The position numbers were made by a program, and so were the translations under genes. Of a stretch of DNA of 64,000 nt, positions 1 through 10,944 are shown one piece after another. Origin of the DNA: Ilyonectria destructans (Eukaryota; Ascomycota; Sordariomycetes; Hypocreales; Nectriaceae); assembly GCA_020740775.1 (NCBI GenBank), contig JAHEWK010000018.1, positions 558,001-622,000 on the forward strand, given 5' to 3'. The notes beneath the pieces were generated by a model, which worked only from the letters and a program-made list of their open reading frames with translations, had not been told where the DNA came from and searched no databases. Positions within the stretch are counted from its first letter, which is position 1; every line of letters starts with the position of its first letter.

Positions 1-624
1 GGTTCACCACTGCCCCGCACATAGGGCACCCATCTTCGAAAAGGAATGTTGTACGTAGGACGATGGCCTTGATGCCGTAATGGAAGTTGGAAAGCACATG
101 CCGTTCCGCAGAAAGCCTCTATTGATTGAATGTATGATGCGTATTCGTGTGTATGCCTGGGTGGCTAGCTGAGGGCAGCAAAACGCCTGGTGTAAGGGGG
201 CTGATGTGGCTACTTGTCTTATTTTTATTTTTATTTTGGAGTGAATTAGGACGCCGCTTGAACGTAACACTGACGCACAGCGGTCACTCTCTCTATCCCT
301 CGGTAGTCAGAGTCAGGCCGACTGAAATGACAGATGCCACCTGGTGAAGGCACATTTGTCGAGGAAGGAGACTTTGTATGAGCTCTGCGTCTTCGGCCGA
401 CTCGGACTCCGAACCAAATAGCGCTAGACTGCTTTTGGACCCGAAGCCCCCGAAGTCCTCCATTTGCCGCCCTTGAGACGAGGTTTTGAACCCAACACTC
501 GGTCGTCACCTCGGACAACTTTCACCATGACAACTTGGGGATCGATTATTCAGGCCATCGATTGCCCAATTCACCAAGTAACTCATTCTCGAAGCTCCAG
601 TTGCCAGGTCTCTCCAGCTACGCC
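1..624. other. Gene-free left edge and promoter of the first regulator
   Basis: No convincing coding exon is visible. A run of ATTTTT units lies near 218-239. The stretch directly upstream of 625 must hold the promoter and 5' leader of the Zn2Cys6 gene. An ATG at 527 is out of frame with that gene and could act as a short upstream ORF. Confidence 0.5.
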
Positions 625-2698
625 ATGACGTCACCGCCACCAGCCTCTGAGCAGCAGCACAAGCACGCCTGTTCGCTCTGTGCTCGTCGCAAGGTCAAAT
701 GCGATAAAGGCGATCCCTGTTCCAATTGCCTCAAGGCGCAGGCTCATTGCCTGTATGAGGCACCTGCTCCACCTCGACCTCGGAAGAGGGCCGCCGATGA
801 AGACCTGCTCGCCCGACTGGCGCTGTATGAAGATCTGATGCGGAAGCACAAGATCGATTTTACCCGCTATGCAAATACCTGGGTTCCCTCTGGGTTAGAA
901 GCCAAGCTGGGGGAGAGCGATGGCCAGATTCTAGTGCCCATCACGTCGGCAACAAGTCCCCAAGCCAAAGACTATCCTTCGGATACCAATGCGTCAAATG
1001 TGGAACGGTAAGCTGGCAACCAACAAAAAGAATCCACCTCTATCATGCAATAAACTGAGTGTATTGCAGGTGCTTATGGTCAAATTTGAGCCCAGAGGTC
1101 CGTTGTTGTGAGACTCTCCAATTGCTAAGCTGACATGACCGCATCAGCTCAAGTACCCTCTGATGCACAGCTTGCCTCACAAAGATGAACCCTGCTTGCA
1201 TTCTACGCTACCGTTTCAGTCCAGCTCTGCCAGCACCGAACCTAAACTCCACGAGTTGCACCCAGAGCCTAGACAGATTTATCAGCTGTGGCAGACTTTT
1301 GTGGAAAGTGTGAATCCACTTTCGAAGATCGTCCATGTCCCGACTCTGCAGCAGCGCATCTTGAATGCAAGTTGGGACCTTTCCAATGTCTCAAAGCCCC
1401 TCACAGCAATTATGTTCGCAATATACACTCTATCTGTCACTTCCATGCCCTCGGCAGACTGCCAGGAATGCTTCGGCGAGAGCAGGGGCACTTTGTTGAC
1501 CCGCTACCGAGCTGCGACTGCCCGGGCCCTCATCGAAGCCGGATTTCTTACTACGAGGGAACTTGATGTTCTTCAAGCATTTTTCCTATTTCTGCTCGCA
1601 GATACGGAGTCCGAGTTAACATCTACTCTAACTGGCGCCGCCATAAGGCTAGGCCAAAAAATGGGCCTGCATAGAGAGAATGGTGACAGCAAGATCTCGT
1701 TCTTCGAGAAGGAAATGCGCATCCGTCTCTGGTGGCAATTGTGTGGCCTCGACGCTCGGGTTCGCGCTGTTTCAACTCCAGGGCTTAACCCGCTATCCGA
1801 GCTTGGCGACGTTCGCTTGCCACTCAATGTCAACGACGCGGATTTGCATCCAGACATGATCGAGTCTCCTATCGAGCACAAAGGTCCGACGGAGATGATG
1901 TGCGTCTTGATGAAGTTCGAAGTGTCCAACTGGCTTCGATCCTCGCCTACAGCTGCCAAAGTCTTCGGGAATATCTTCAGGGGCCATGCGAGAGACAAGA
2001 TATCCATGGAACTGGAAGATCAAGCCATCAATGAGCTCGAGGCCATCTACCAGGAGAAGTACTTTTCCAACTGGGACAAACGCATACCCCTACATAGCCT
2101 CACGCACGCGATGGCGAATCTGGCGGTTTCTCGCATGCGGTTCAAGGTTCACCATCCACGGGGCCGAGCTGTCAGTGGTGGCGAGATACATATGACGAGT
2201 GAGGAAAACAAAATAGTCTTCGACTCGGCCGTGACCTCGTTAGAGATGGTGAGCATCGGAATTCGCAGCAAGTTTTCCTCGCAACTGTTTACCCACATGA
2301 CTTCCAACTTCGAGATGGACGCCTACATCTACGTCATCAGCGACCTACGATGGCGGTGCTCTGGAGAACGGGTTTCTCTCGCCTGGACTCTCGTTGAAGA
2401 TCTTTTCAACGACCACCCTGAGATAATTTCCGATGACGAGAACACTTTCTTTACCGCTCTCGGTGATTTGACCCTAGAGGCTTGGGAGGCGCGCAGAAAG
2501 GAGCTAGTTTGTGGTCAAGGTGTTCGCGAATCTAACGTCACGCCGCAATTCATCCAGTTGCTTTGGGATAAGAAGCAGAACAAACATAAGGAAAGCGACC
2601 AGATGCACGCTCTCTTGGACCCATACAACCAAAATACCTGTGTAACGGATGATACCGATTTGTATTGGGAGTATTGTACCGACTTCTTACGATTCTAA
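625..2698 (+). CDS. Zn2Cys6 fungal transcription factor with a 28-nt microexon
   Basis: This is a nuclear binuclear zinc cluster regulator of 653 aa. Three exons fit splice signals and phase: 625-1007, 1070-1097 and 1148-2698. The zinc cluster has Cys16, 19, 26, 32, 35 and 42 (Cx2Cx6Cx5Cx2Cx6C) followed by basic residues. The rest is the helical fungal-specific regulatory domain, with the family segment IRLWWQLCGLDAR around the middle homology region. ATG 625 was chosen because the open frame further upstream to 535 has no ATG. Exon 2 is only 28 nt (intron 1 ends TTGCAG, intron 2 begins GTCCGT), and the phases join cleanly. Its domain layout resembles the regulator at 37090-39386, so the two are probably paralogues. 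The target genes cannot be told from the sequence. Confidence 0.88.
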
Positions 2699-3320
2699 AG
2701 AATTTAAGTCGGGATACATTTGTACACAGAAGCAAAAGAAAATTTGGTGAATATCTAGTGAGAGATTAAATAATGTTTTCCCACGATTCAGCTGAGCCAT
2801 TGTTGGAAGTTGGCATGCACGCCAAGTGCACTATAAAATAGCCGAGAGAGCAAGATCGGTGAATGAACTAAACCCAGCACTCCTCGTAAGTTCCAGTAAT
2901 GAGACGCTGGCGACTTTACTAAGGCTCCAGGCAACGGCAACTTACGACAACTCTCAGTCACCGTAGCTCCCGGTACTTGGGTAGTGCTAACTGTGTATCC
3001 GCATTGTTTGGAACTACTGCATGGTTTAATCGATTTGATCACATTGCGTAGGGCTGAAATACCCAAATGGTGCGTATTTTGTCAAGAGCTATCTGATATG
3101 TCAATTTCCTTCTAAGCCTTACTGATTTACGGTCATCGTGCCTGCACCTCAGGTTTGGTGAAGAAAAGAGAACAACAGAGTCGATACACAACTAAGGAAT
3201 GCATAAGGTGAATTACTCATGCAAAAGTTGATTGAACCCGCCATTCGAGTCACCTGGCCAGATCAATGAACCAAATAAACCCCGAGAAAGAATCCTCTGT
3301 CTGCACGCGCCAAAAGATCT
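2699..3320. other. Intergenic, convergent gene ends
   Basis: This stretch lies between two convergently transcribed genes and should contain their 3' ends. I see no ORF with domain content and no RNA gene. Confidence 0.5.
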
Positions 3321-3887
3321 CTAAAATCCAACCGTTAACTGCGCGGGTTGGACAACGTCGAACCTTATTGGGGTATTGTTCCTTGATTTGAAACATCTCT
3401 GGGCAGCTGGCTTGGCAAGTAGTTCCTCCTTATCCCCTTCAAGCCATGAATGAATAGCTGCTTTAGCATCGATTCCAATCTCATACTTTCTGATTCGACT
3501 CTCTTCCTGTTCTCCTAATGGGTCCTTCTTGTCACCCAGTCCGAGGAAATTCCATTCAGTGCCCCATATAGCCTCAGAAAAAGTGAATTTCTCCCCAGGG
3601 TAGAAAGTTGTAAAGTCTCCTTGGTTGGATTGACGCAAGACCCCGTCATTGGATTCTCTCAACATATCAATCCAACGTAGAAGAATGGGCTTGCGGCTTG
3701 GAATCTCCGTCAAGGTGAGTCCTCCTTGGTAGGTGAACTTCCCATTAAATAGTGTTGATGCTTCATCCTTGAACGTAATTGGGCAAGTATGATCGAGAAA
3801 GATATCGAGAGTGATTGTAAAAGGCTCTTTAGACTTGATGTCTAACATGGGCGATGAGGTGGAAATATTCACCTTGAGAGAAGGCAT
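3321..3887 (-). CDS. Uncharacterised 188-aa protein, probably beta-rich
   Basis: A single-exon ORF of 188 aa from a true ATG (3887) to TAG. There is no signal peptide and no membrane helix. The first 60 residues alternate polar and hydrophobic residues (for example PFTITLDIFLDHTCPITF), which suggests a beta-sandwich; a Trp/Phe-rich patch (FTFSEAIWGTEWNFLG) follows near residue 105. I do not recognise the family with certainty. It resembles lineage-scattered small fungal proteins without assigned function. Even codon use and the lack of interruptions suggest a live gene. Confidence 0.65.
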   Translation of the reverse strand: MPSLKVNISTSSPMLDIKSKEPFTITLDIFLDHTCPITFKDEASTLFNGKFTYQGGLTLTEIPSRKPILLRWIDMLRESNDGVLRQSNQGDFTTFYPGEKFTFSEAIWGTEWNFLGLGDKKDPLGEQEESRIRKYEIGIDAKAAIHSWLEGDKEELLAKPAAQRCFKSRNNTPIRFDVVQPAQLTVGF

Positions 3888-5165
3888 TTTGGCGAGTGTT
3901 GGGCAACAAGGGCAAGATGTATCAGGGTATTGATATAAAGTTTAATATTTAGCATCTGGCGACCGAGAATGATTGCTGCCTAATTGTTACTATTAATAGC
4001 AAATAACGTCCAACCTGAAAATATCCTCGCAGCGGAGGCTGTGCGGAGTAAAAACGTCACTGCCACATGACAATATGCTACCAACAATATGTTACCAACA
4101 CACTGTGAATGGAAGATGCAATACCATGATCCGACAACCAATCGCAGATCGCTGTCCTTGCAGTGATATGCCGGAGGAACAAACCGGAGGTTCTTTTGTT
4201 TTGCCCCCGATTGTTGGTCCACTGGAACATTCCACCAATCCTTCTGCAATCAAGAATCGGCGATCCATTTTCCTACGTGGTCTGACTCAACATCCGGCAT
4301 ATGTAGGCCCAGCCACCCGGCCGGCTTGCGAATATTATGGCAGATACGATGGGGCATAAAGATCTATCTCAAATTTTGCGTCTGTTGCCGTCTCGGGTTA
4401 CTGAAATTGGGATTATTAATTTCTCACTTAATGGGAACACCAAATAATGATGTAAAGTCACCGGACTAAATAAATAAAAACATCTTCCCGTAGCGATGAT
4501 GCAGTTGGTTGTTTGCCCAGCCTCAATGGCGAATATCAGGTGTTAACGTTATGGAATATCCCTGCCTTCTATTTTCGTGCTTCAAGGTACTCGTCCGAAA
4601 ACTGGAGTCTGCCTTGCTGCGGTGCCCTGGTAAAGTGTCTCTTGAGCCATGATTTGAATGAAGCTGAAACGAAGGACCATGTGTTGCTATAATGCTACAT
4701 GATGGTGTGGATAATTCTCGAGACCATCGCGGACCAACGTTTGGTATCAGTGTGCAATATGGCGATCATTACGCGTGTCGGAAACGAGGAAGAGGCGATT
4801 CGCCACAACTGCATCCAAGCCTCAAGTTAATATGCTACAAAGATCAGCTAACGGGCAGACGCCCCATGTATCCCTCAGCCATGAGGGGATTGGCCTTGGT
4901 ACGTGTGGTTAGAGTTGAAGGATGAAGCTACCCGTACATGAGGAAGGATTAACGGAGGATGACATGATGCTGAAACTAACAGCTCTCATATTCTCCCGCC
5001 TGTCGTGGTTAATGACCCAAATAGCGCTGGCAACATTCGTCATTACCTGAATGAGGTACGGGCTGGAGTATTTAGAGGCCTTGAGAGCCTCCATCTCTCG
5101 TTCTTTCTAACCAAGCAAGTCGCTATCCACTCAGTCTCTTTACCATTGAACACCTTCAAAGAAAA
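3888..5165. other. Intergenic, no supported gene
   Basis: Short ORFs occur on both strands (for example 4075-4359 on plus), but none shows a domain, a signal peptide or plausible exon structure. The right part should have held the promoter of the broken metalloprotease that follows. Confidence 0.5.
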
Positions 5166-6137
5166 ATACATTTCAAACAACTCATCACCAGTCTTGCCTT
5201 TATCGACTCTATTGCCGCGGCGCCATCCTTCAACTCTGCTGTGGCTCGCGACTTGTAAGTTTGACATCAAAGTTCTTCAGACTACGGAAAGGAATATCCC
5301 CATGAAATTACCACTAAATTGAGACAGAACAAAGCAAGCCATGCCTAACTTCTCGAAATGGGCTTACGGCGCTCGAGATTGGAAGGAACAGATGGACAAG
5401 CTCCTTCTGGCATGACCGGAAGTCATCCATATGGCTATCTTCCTCCATGTCAAGCCCAACCTTGACCTCTACGATGAGGTATACAAACACTACTTCAAAA
5501 CTGAGAACTCAGCAGCGGTCATGAATGTCTGGCGTCTTTTGTTGGGGGCTGAGGGCTCGGACGATCAAGGCGATGGCACCGGCAATCCGGAGTTCAGCAA
5601 ACTTAACTTCATTAATTACTCACCATACAATAGTGATCCTTGCGATTATTCCACTATAGCATACCTTAGCGAACCGGATGCTAATAGCGAGCGCGAATTT
5701 CGGGTTTGCGACAAGGCCTTTGAGTATCCTCTGATCGTCGACTCCACATGCGATGACCTCGACGATAAAGTCAGTGGTCTGATGAGTACCCTCAGTGGCA
5801 TTCTTCTGCACGAGCTCGTGTAAGATCACGCTTCTGTTTCCTCCACATTCTCCCCTCGCTGATTGTGAGACTCAGGCACTACAACCCAATTGGCAAAGTG
5901 GCGACGGGAAGTCATATTCAGGGCTATGATATGGATGGGTATGGGCCAGTGAACACTCGCAAACTGTTGGATGACCCGGATGTCGGGTCAACAATTACCA
6001 ACGCCGATAGTTATCGCTGGATGGCCCTAGAGTACTACTGGTCGCACTCGTGTGATAAGTCTTTTGGGGAGGCAGCGAGTAACAAGGACTACCGGCAATG
6101 TATGGATGGTGACGATGAAGAATCCTGTGGTATGTAG
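5166..6137 (+). pseudogene. Secreted M35/deuterolysin-like zinc metalloprotease, broken
   Basis: Coding-like exons are 5166-5254, 5328-5819 and 5876-6137, with good GT-AG introns. The last intron splits the Val codon of HELVH, the zinc-binding HExxH. A downstream GYDMDGYG matches the aspzincin signature GTxxDxxYG, which supplies the Asp ligand in M35. The N-terminus reads as a typical signal peptide (core QLITSLAFIDSIAAAP), but its first codon is ATA at 5166 instead of ATG, and no other in-frame ATG precedes it. A second lesion is an in-frame TGA at 5413-5415. Translation could start at ATG 5431, but that product would lack the secretion signal. I call a decayed secreted peptidase gene. A sequencing error at either site is the main alternative. 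Confidence 0.72.
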
Positions 6138-6920
6138 CGGAGGGGGGTAAAGAGGAAAGCTCTGGACTTTGCATTCACTCATCCTGCATTGACTGCGGAG
6201 TACTAGTTAGCATATGCTTTAGAGGCAATATTGTGGGCACGGGTGGCTCCGCCGGTCAAGGGGTACTGCCTGATCCCAACAAGGTGACAGCAAGCTTGGA
6301 AATATCTAGTCTAGGGTGAGAGAAGTAGTGAGATTTCAATTTTATGGCTATAACATCGATAGTTAACCCCTCTAGCATCCGTCACTTCCCCGCTAACGAA
6401 GTGCCGTTGCCGCAGCGGCTGAGTGCCGGGGACAGTCCAATGTGGCCATAGAGCGTGGCAAAGGCGTGCGCGATGAGCTTTTTGGTATGGGTGGAGAAAG
6501 GGGATATATGGAGAAGAAAGGCCGACTAAGCTGAGGACAGTTAGCGAGCTGACGGAAATTAATCAGATTTGGTGACATGTAAGCCATGGCTTTAAATTGT
6601 GGCTTGTATAAGTGAGAGCTGATCCCTTGTCTGATCTCCGCTATTGAGGCAACTCGCTCTCATTGGGAGCCTCACGCCCAGTTAATTTACCAACCAGTAT
6701 TTAACGAGACTGACGTAGGCGCGCTCTTCACAGATTCCATGGAGGAGTATGCAGTGCCCCAAAATCCAGATGACTACCAGCGCAGCCTAGGACAGTGCTT
6801 ATTAGGGCGGCCACGTACGCTTTATAGAGGCCGGACCGTTTAGTGAGTGTCCATGTTTTCTCAGAGATGTTTGCCCATGGCTAGTGAAAGCGCTAACATT
6901 CTTCACTACGGGCTCCACAG

Positions 6921-6977
6921 TGACACTAGAGCTCAATAGTCTTGCCAGTATGACACTAGAGGCTCAATAGTCTTGCC
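6921..6977. repeat. 26-27 bp direct tandem repeat
   Basis: TGACACTAGA(G)GCTCAATAGT plus CTTGCC occurs twice, at 6921-6946 and 6951-6977, separated by four bases. The second copy has one extra G. It is probably a local duplication. Confidence 0.85.
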
Positions 6978-7160
6978 GATTAATCTGTAGTCTTTTCAGT
7001 ACATGACGCTAACAGGCCGATTATTCATGAAATTACGTTACTGATGGTAATAGCTGCCACGTAACAGACCGGGGACAGCAGAAGATGCATAACTTAGTTG
7101 ATACATAGTAGTTCCAAAATTATTGATGCAATTAACTAGGCCGCTTTTCTCCTAAAGCCC

Positions 7161-7167
7161 TATATAA
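7161..7167 (+). promoter_or_regulatory. TATA-like element
   Basis: TATATAA lies about 105 bp upstream of the ATG at 7271, a reasonable spacing for a core promoter of the secreted-protein gene. Confidence 0.5.
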
Positions 7168-7270
7168 CATCGCACGGCCCACCACATTCCTGTGCTTTCC
7201 ATTCTGTTTTTCAAGCGTATTTTGTTCGAACTTGCCTAAGTCGTTCGTTCCATTATAATCACTTCACAAA

Positions 7271-8008
7271 ATGCGTTCTCGGGTCCTATTTTCTCTCGCG
7301 CTTGGCCTCCTCGCCGCCGACTCTGCTGTTGCAGGTCTATGCAAACCTCCGCAATCAAGTAAGTTCATTCTGCGCATCGGTGTGATCTGTAATGGAGTGT
7401 ATTCTTACTGGTCATTAAATTAATTTTCTCCAGGCTCGTCTACTGAGATCATCTCGACGACTGAGGCCGTCTCGACTACGACTTCCGAGGCCGTAGTTTC
7501 ATCATCATCGACTGAATCCTCCTCTTCGGTTGCCCCGACAGCCACCACCAATTTCCGTGTTGTTGCTGGCGATGGTCCCCTGGATGGCTCAGTCCTTACT
7601 GCCAACCCAGACACCGACACCATCCTACTTTTCAACCCTACTTCTTCGACCTACTCCTCCGTCACCTTAACTATTGAGCCCGATACCGGTCGACTTCTTC
7701 AAGCAAATGGCAATTATATCTGCGCGGCCTATCGCACGACTAGCACCGATCCCGGGTTCCTCGTCAGCTGCTCCATCGAACGTATCCCAAATACTCCGTA
7801 TGTCCTTTGCGGGCAGCCGACCGATGGCTCACCACTTGTGTGCACTGCGCCAGCTGGCGACTGCTCTACTTCACCCTGTACACGCAATGGTGGCACGTGG
7901 AATCAATTTTACACGAAGCCCAACAGCATTGGATATTTCACGTATTTTGGGTCGGGCAGCTACGACGCGTCGTACACCGCTGTTGATTTCGACGTGCAGG
8001 TTGTATAG
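7271..8008 (+). CDS. Secreted Ser/Thr-rich cysteine-containing protein
   Basis: Two exons, 7271-7358 and 7434-8008, encode 220 aa. The intron has GTAAGT and TTCTCCAG ends and splits a Ser codon. Residues 1-21 form a classic signal peptide (core VLFSLALGLLAADSAVA). A Ser/Thr linker at about residues 30-60 is a likely O-glycosylation region. The C-terminal 150 residues contain seven cysteines (an eighth lies just after the signal peptide) and many Thr, Gly and Tyr residues, which suggests a disulfide-stabilised beta domain at the cell surface or outside the cell. I do not recognise the domain. The TATA element and intact frame argue for an expressed gene. Confidence 0.8.
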
Positions 8009-8164
8009 TAATGTTTTCGGGGGAGCGAGCCTTGACACTGTTCATTGAGATTTTTACAGTCATATCGTCATCCCTGATCCACGCGGATAAGCCCAGAGCA
8101 AGGAAAGGCGCATGAATTGCGCAAGGACTGTTAAGCTATGCAAAAGTAGTTTGAACAATGCTCG

Positions 8165-9930
8165 TCAAAAAAGCACCAAACCCTGATACTTTTCTCGCAT
8201 CAGATCCTCCCAACTCACAGCGTCTCCTTTGTTCCATCTCTGCCAAAGCTCGTCTACAAGCTTGCGTGCTACGGAGATATGCGCAAAGCCAACTGTAACC
8301 TCCATGACACTAAGCCGATAGTCTATTGTCAGACGGCTCGCCTTTGTCATGCTGCTTACGCCAGCCATGAACAGGGGAAACAGCATCCGGGCTTCCATCT
8401 CTGATCCGGACCGAATCAGTGACAAGACCGACAGTATATTGTCCACTGCTGCTTTAGTCTGAGAATCACCCCTACTCCCCTTCCTTGTCACCTGGCGCAG
8501 GCGTAAAATGACCGCCCATTGTAAGGCAAAGCCCAGAGCTCTGGCCTCGGTCATGTCCCGAGACGGATGGATAATCTCCGGTGGTGCCCAGCTCTGCAAC
8601 AGAAGCTCAATCTCATCTCCTTTCGCCACAGACTCTTCGTTGCTGGTGGATAAAATACTGATGTTCGCAAGTGATTCGTACAAGCTAACTGATACACCGA
8701 AGAGCGGATGAATCACACCTGTTTCCGGGGTCAGATCCGTCGAGATCAACCGTAGCTCACTCCCAAATCTCCCGGGAGCCTGGTCGGAGGTGACGGATGC
8801 GATGGACGAGATATAGTTATACACTTCAATGAGTCTCTCGGCTTCGGGGTGGGCAAGGCTCTCCTCCACTTGGGAAAGGAGAGCCCTAGCCCCATGAAGA
8901 TGGAGGAGCCACCTTCTAGAGTTTCCCGTAGATATCTCAGATCCGATCAGCTATGCGAACGTAGCTCAAGACAGAAAAAGCCAAAATGAGGTCAATTGGA
9001 TGGAATACGTACCTCCGCTAGGCACAGGAGTAGCGTTGCCGCAAGAGCCCAAATGCGAGTCCCAGTGCCGCTTAGCTCGGCCATGACTCCCTCAAGAGCC
9101 TTACCTCGATGTATGCATACGTCGTGTTCGTAAGCTGGATAGACTCGAGACAGGTGACAGGCAGTAAGGGCGACGAGGGCATGGCGCACGGAAAAGTTCT
9201 CCAATGCCATGGGCACGATGACACTTAGAAATGGATTCATGTGGTCTTCGACAACGACCAGTGCTCGCGATACCGACTGAAGAAAATGGTTTAATAGATG
9301 TCGCTCTCCGATAGTCCAGCTCTTCAATGCCTTGGTCGTCACGCCCATCAGGTTGTTGAGCGCCGTAGATGGCAACAGGACGGCCAGTCCAGCCTCATCA
9401 TCACTGGCACAGGGGAGACCCAGTGTTGCGAGAGCCGTGCTAGGGGCAAGGTTGGCTGTCCTGGCGGTCTCGATGCGATTATCCGTCTCAATTAACGGCA
9501 GCCAGTCCGAGAAGAGCGACAGTCGTGGCGAATCGCCTCGGCCTTGATCAGCCGCCGCACATTCAAGAAAGGCATCCGAAGGCAGCAAATTCTCCATCGC
9601 AACAGGCATCGCCGCATCTTGGGCATCTGGGCTCAGGCCGGGCGCAGGTGGTTGGAGGCATGGCAAGTCGAGGCGCTCGCAGTCAGTGCAGACAGGCTGC
9701 TTCTCGTCGCACTTCTTGCGTCTCTGGCGACAGCTCAAACAGCCCGTCACCGACTTGGTATGTTTGGCCTTGGAGCGTGACTTTGATGGCCGAAGCGGGA
9801 GAGACAGCCGGGTTTGGGTATTCAGATGGCAGGGAAGCGAGAGGCGGTTGCATCGCGCACAGGGAATGTGCTTTGTGCAGCGAGCCTTGATTGACTTACA
9901 CCTCTGGCACGCGGTCCGTCTGCGACCCAT
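8165..9930 (-). CDS. Transcription factor with two tandem Zn2Cys6 clusters
   Basis: Two exons, 9930-9013 and 8950-8165 (donor GTACGT, acceptor CATAG), encode 567 aa. The N-terminus carries two complete zinc clusters in tandem: Cys8, 11, 18, 24, 27, 34 and Cys64, 67, 74, 81, 84, 91. The second resembles the usual GCLSCRxRRKKCDE form; the first (CQRCKSIKARC) is more divergent. The remainder is a helical regulatory region of the fungal transcription factor type, with HxLxGAxxLL-like residues soon after the intron. It lies tail-on to the sugar porter and near the PhyH dioxygenase. A 14-mer shared with the promoters of those genes occurs about 420 bp upstream of its ATG, so it is a candidate cluster regulator and may control itself. 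That role is inferred. Confidence 0.86.
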
Positions 9931-10944
9931 CTGTCTGATGAGGTAACAAAGGCGGAGGAGTCGAACCGATTACGTGCAAGGACGATAGCCGATGTGGATT
10001 GTCATACTATATTTGGGAGGTCAGATCGGCAGAACGATGACTCGGACATGTGGTAATACGGTAGTTTCCACGAGCGAGCTTTCAAGTTGTCTCTTCCGCC
10101 TACGGAAAGCAGTCACCAAGGAGGCGTATGAGCTCAAGTCTTGCCGCTCGTTGGTTGAAGGATCCCAGGAGCATCCCCGAACAGATATGCACGGAGCTTA
10201 GCCGACAGACGCGGGGGCAGATAAGAGTGGAGGCGTATCCCGCCTTGTATCGCATTTGGTGTCCGATATTCTGCCTCTATGATATTCCTCCACTCGGATT
10301 AGTACAGAATTGTTGCGGGGAACCAGTCGGCTTTCCCATTGGTTGGCATATGCCGTCGTTTAGGTGATAGATGATCGTTATCAGACTTCCCTGAAGCGGG
10401 TTAGTGGACGTTTTCGAATCATCACAAAATAGCTAGCAGTTCAGTAGGCCATTTACAAGCTCGGCATTCCATAACTAATCTTAAAACAATGCGTTTGTTG
10501 GTCGACTCTGCCTTCGCTCACAATGCACTCCATCAAGATGATATCCACTCACTATGTCTGACGTCAGTACAATATGCAAGATGAAGCATATACTTGTACG
10601 CAGAGGGCATACCTAAGACTCGAGAGGGTACAGGCTGTTTGCGCACACCACACAAGTATTCTCAGTTTCGTACACAAGCAAGACCATCATAACATATGAC
10701 GACTGCAATGGGGAGACACAAGCGCTGGCACTGGGTTTATTCAATTCCCAGGCAGGGAGACGATATTTCTTCGTGACGGCTGCAAGAATATCTTTGGGAT
10801 TGACGGACTAAGGAAGCTAGCACTTCGGTCAGAAGATGACATTCACAAGGCTAAGGCCCGTGAATGGCAAGTCTAGCTAGGCAAGAATCATGTAAAACCC
10901 TCCCCTGCCTTCTACTCCACAGGAATCCTAGGAAAGAAGACTCC
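9931..10944. other. Promoter region of the double-cluster regulator
   Basis: No gene is supported. The left half is the upstream region of the minus-strand regulator and holds one copy of the shared 14-mer at 10350-10363. The right half is the 3' region of the sugar porter. Confidence 0.55.
10350..10366. promoter_or_regulatory. Shared promoter element, copy 1
   Basis: ATGCCGTCGTTTAGGTG is identical over 17 bp to 13506-13522, and over 14 bp to the inverted copy at 13861-13874. An ATTGG (CCAAT-box) sequence lies just upstream in this copy and in copy 2. It contains CGACGG on the other strand, a plausible zinc-cluster half-site. Confidence 0.65.

Larger units (their letters stand above)
6138..7270. 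other. Intergenic with a 26-bp direct duplication
   Basis: No gene is supported. It contains a near-perfect direct repeat (6921-6946 and 6951-6977). The right end is the promoter of the secreted protein at 7271. Confidence 0.5.
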
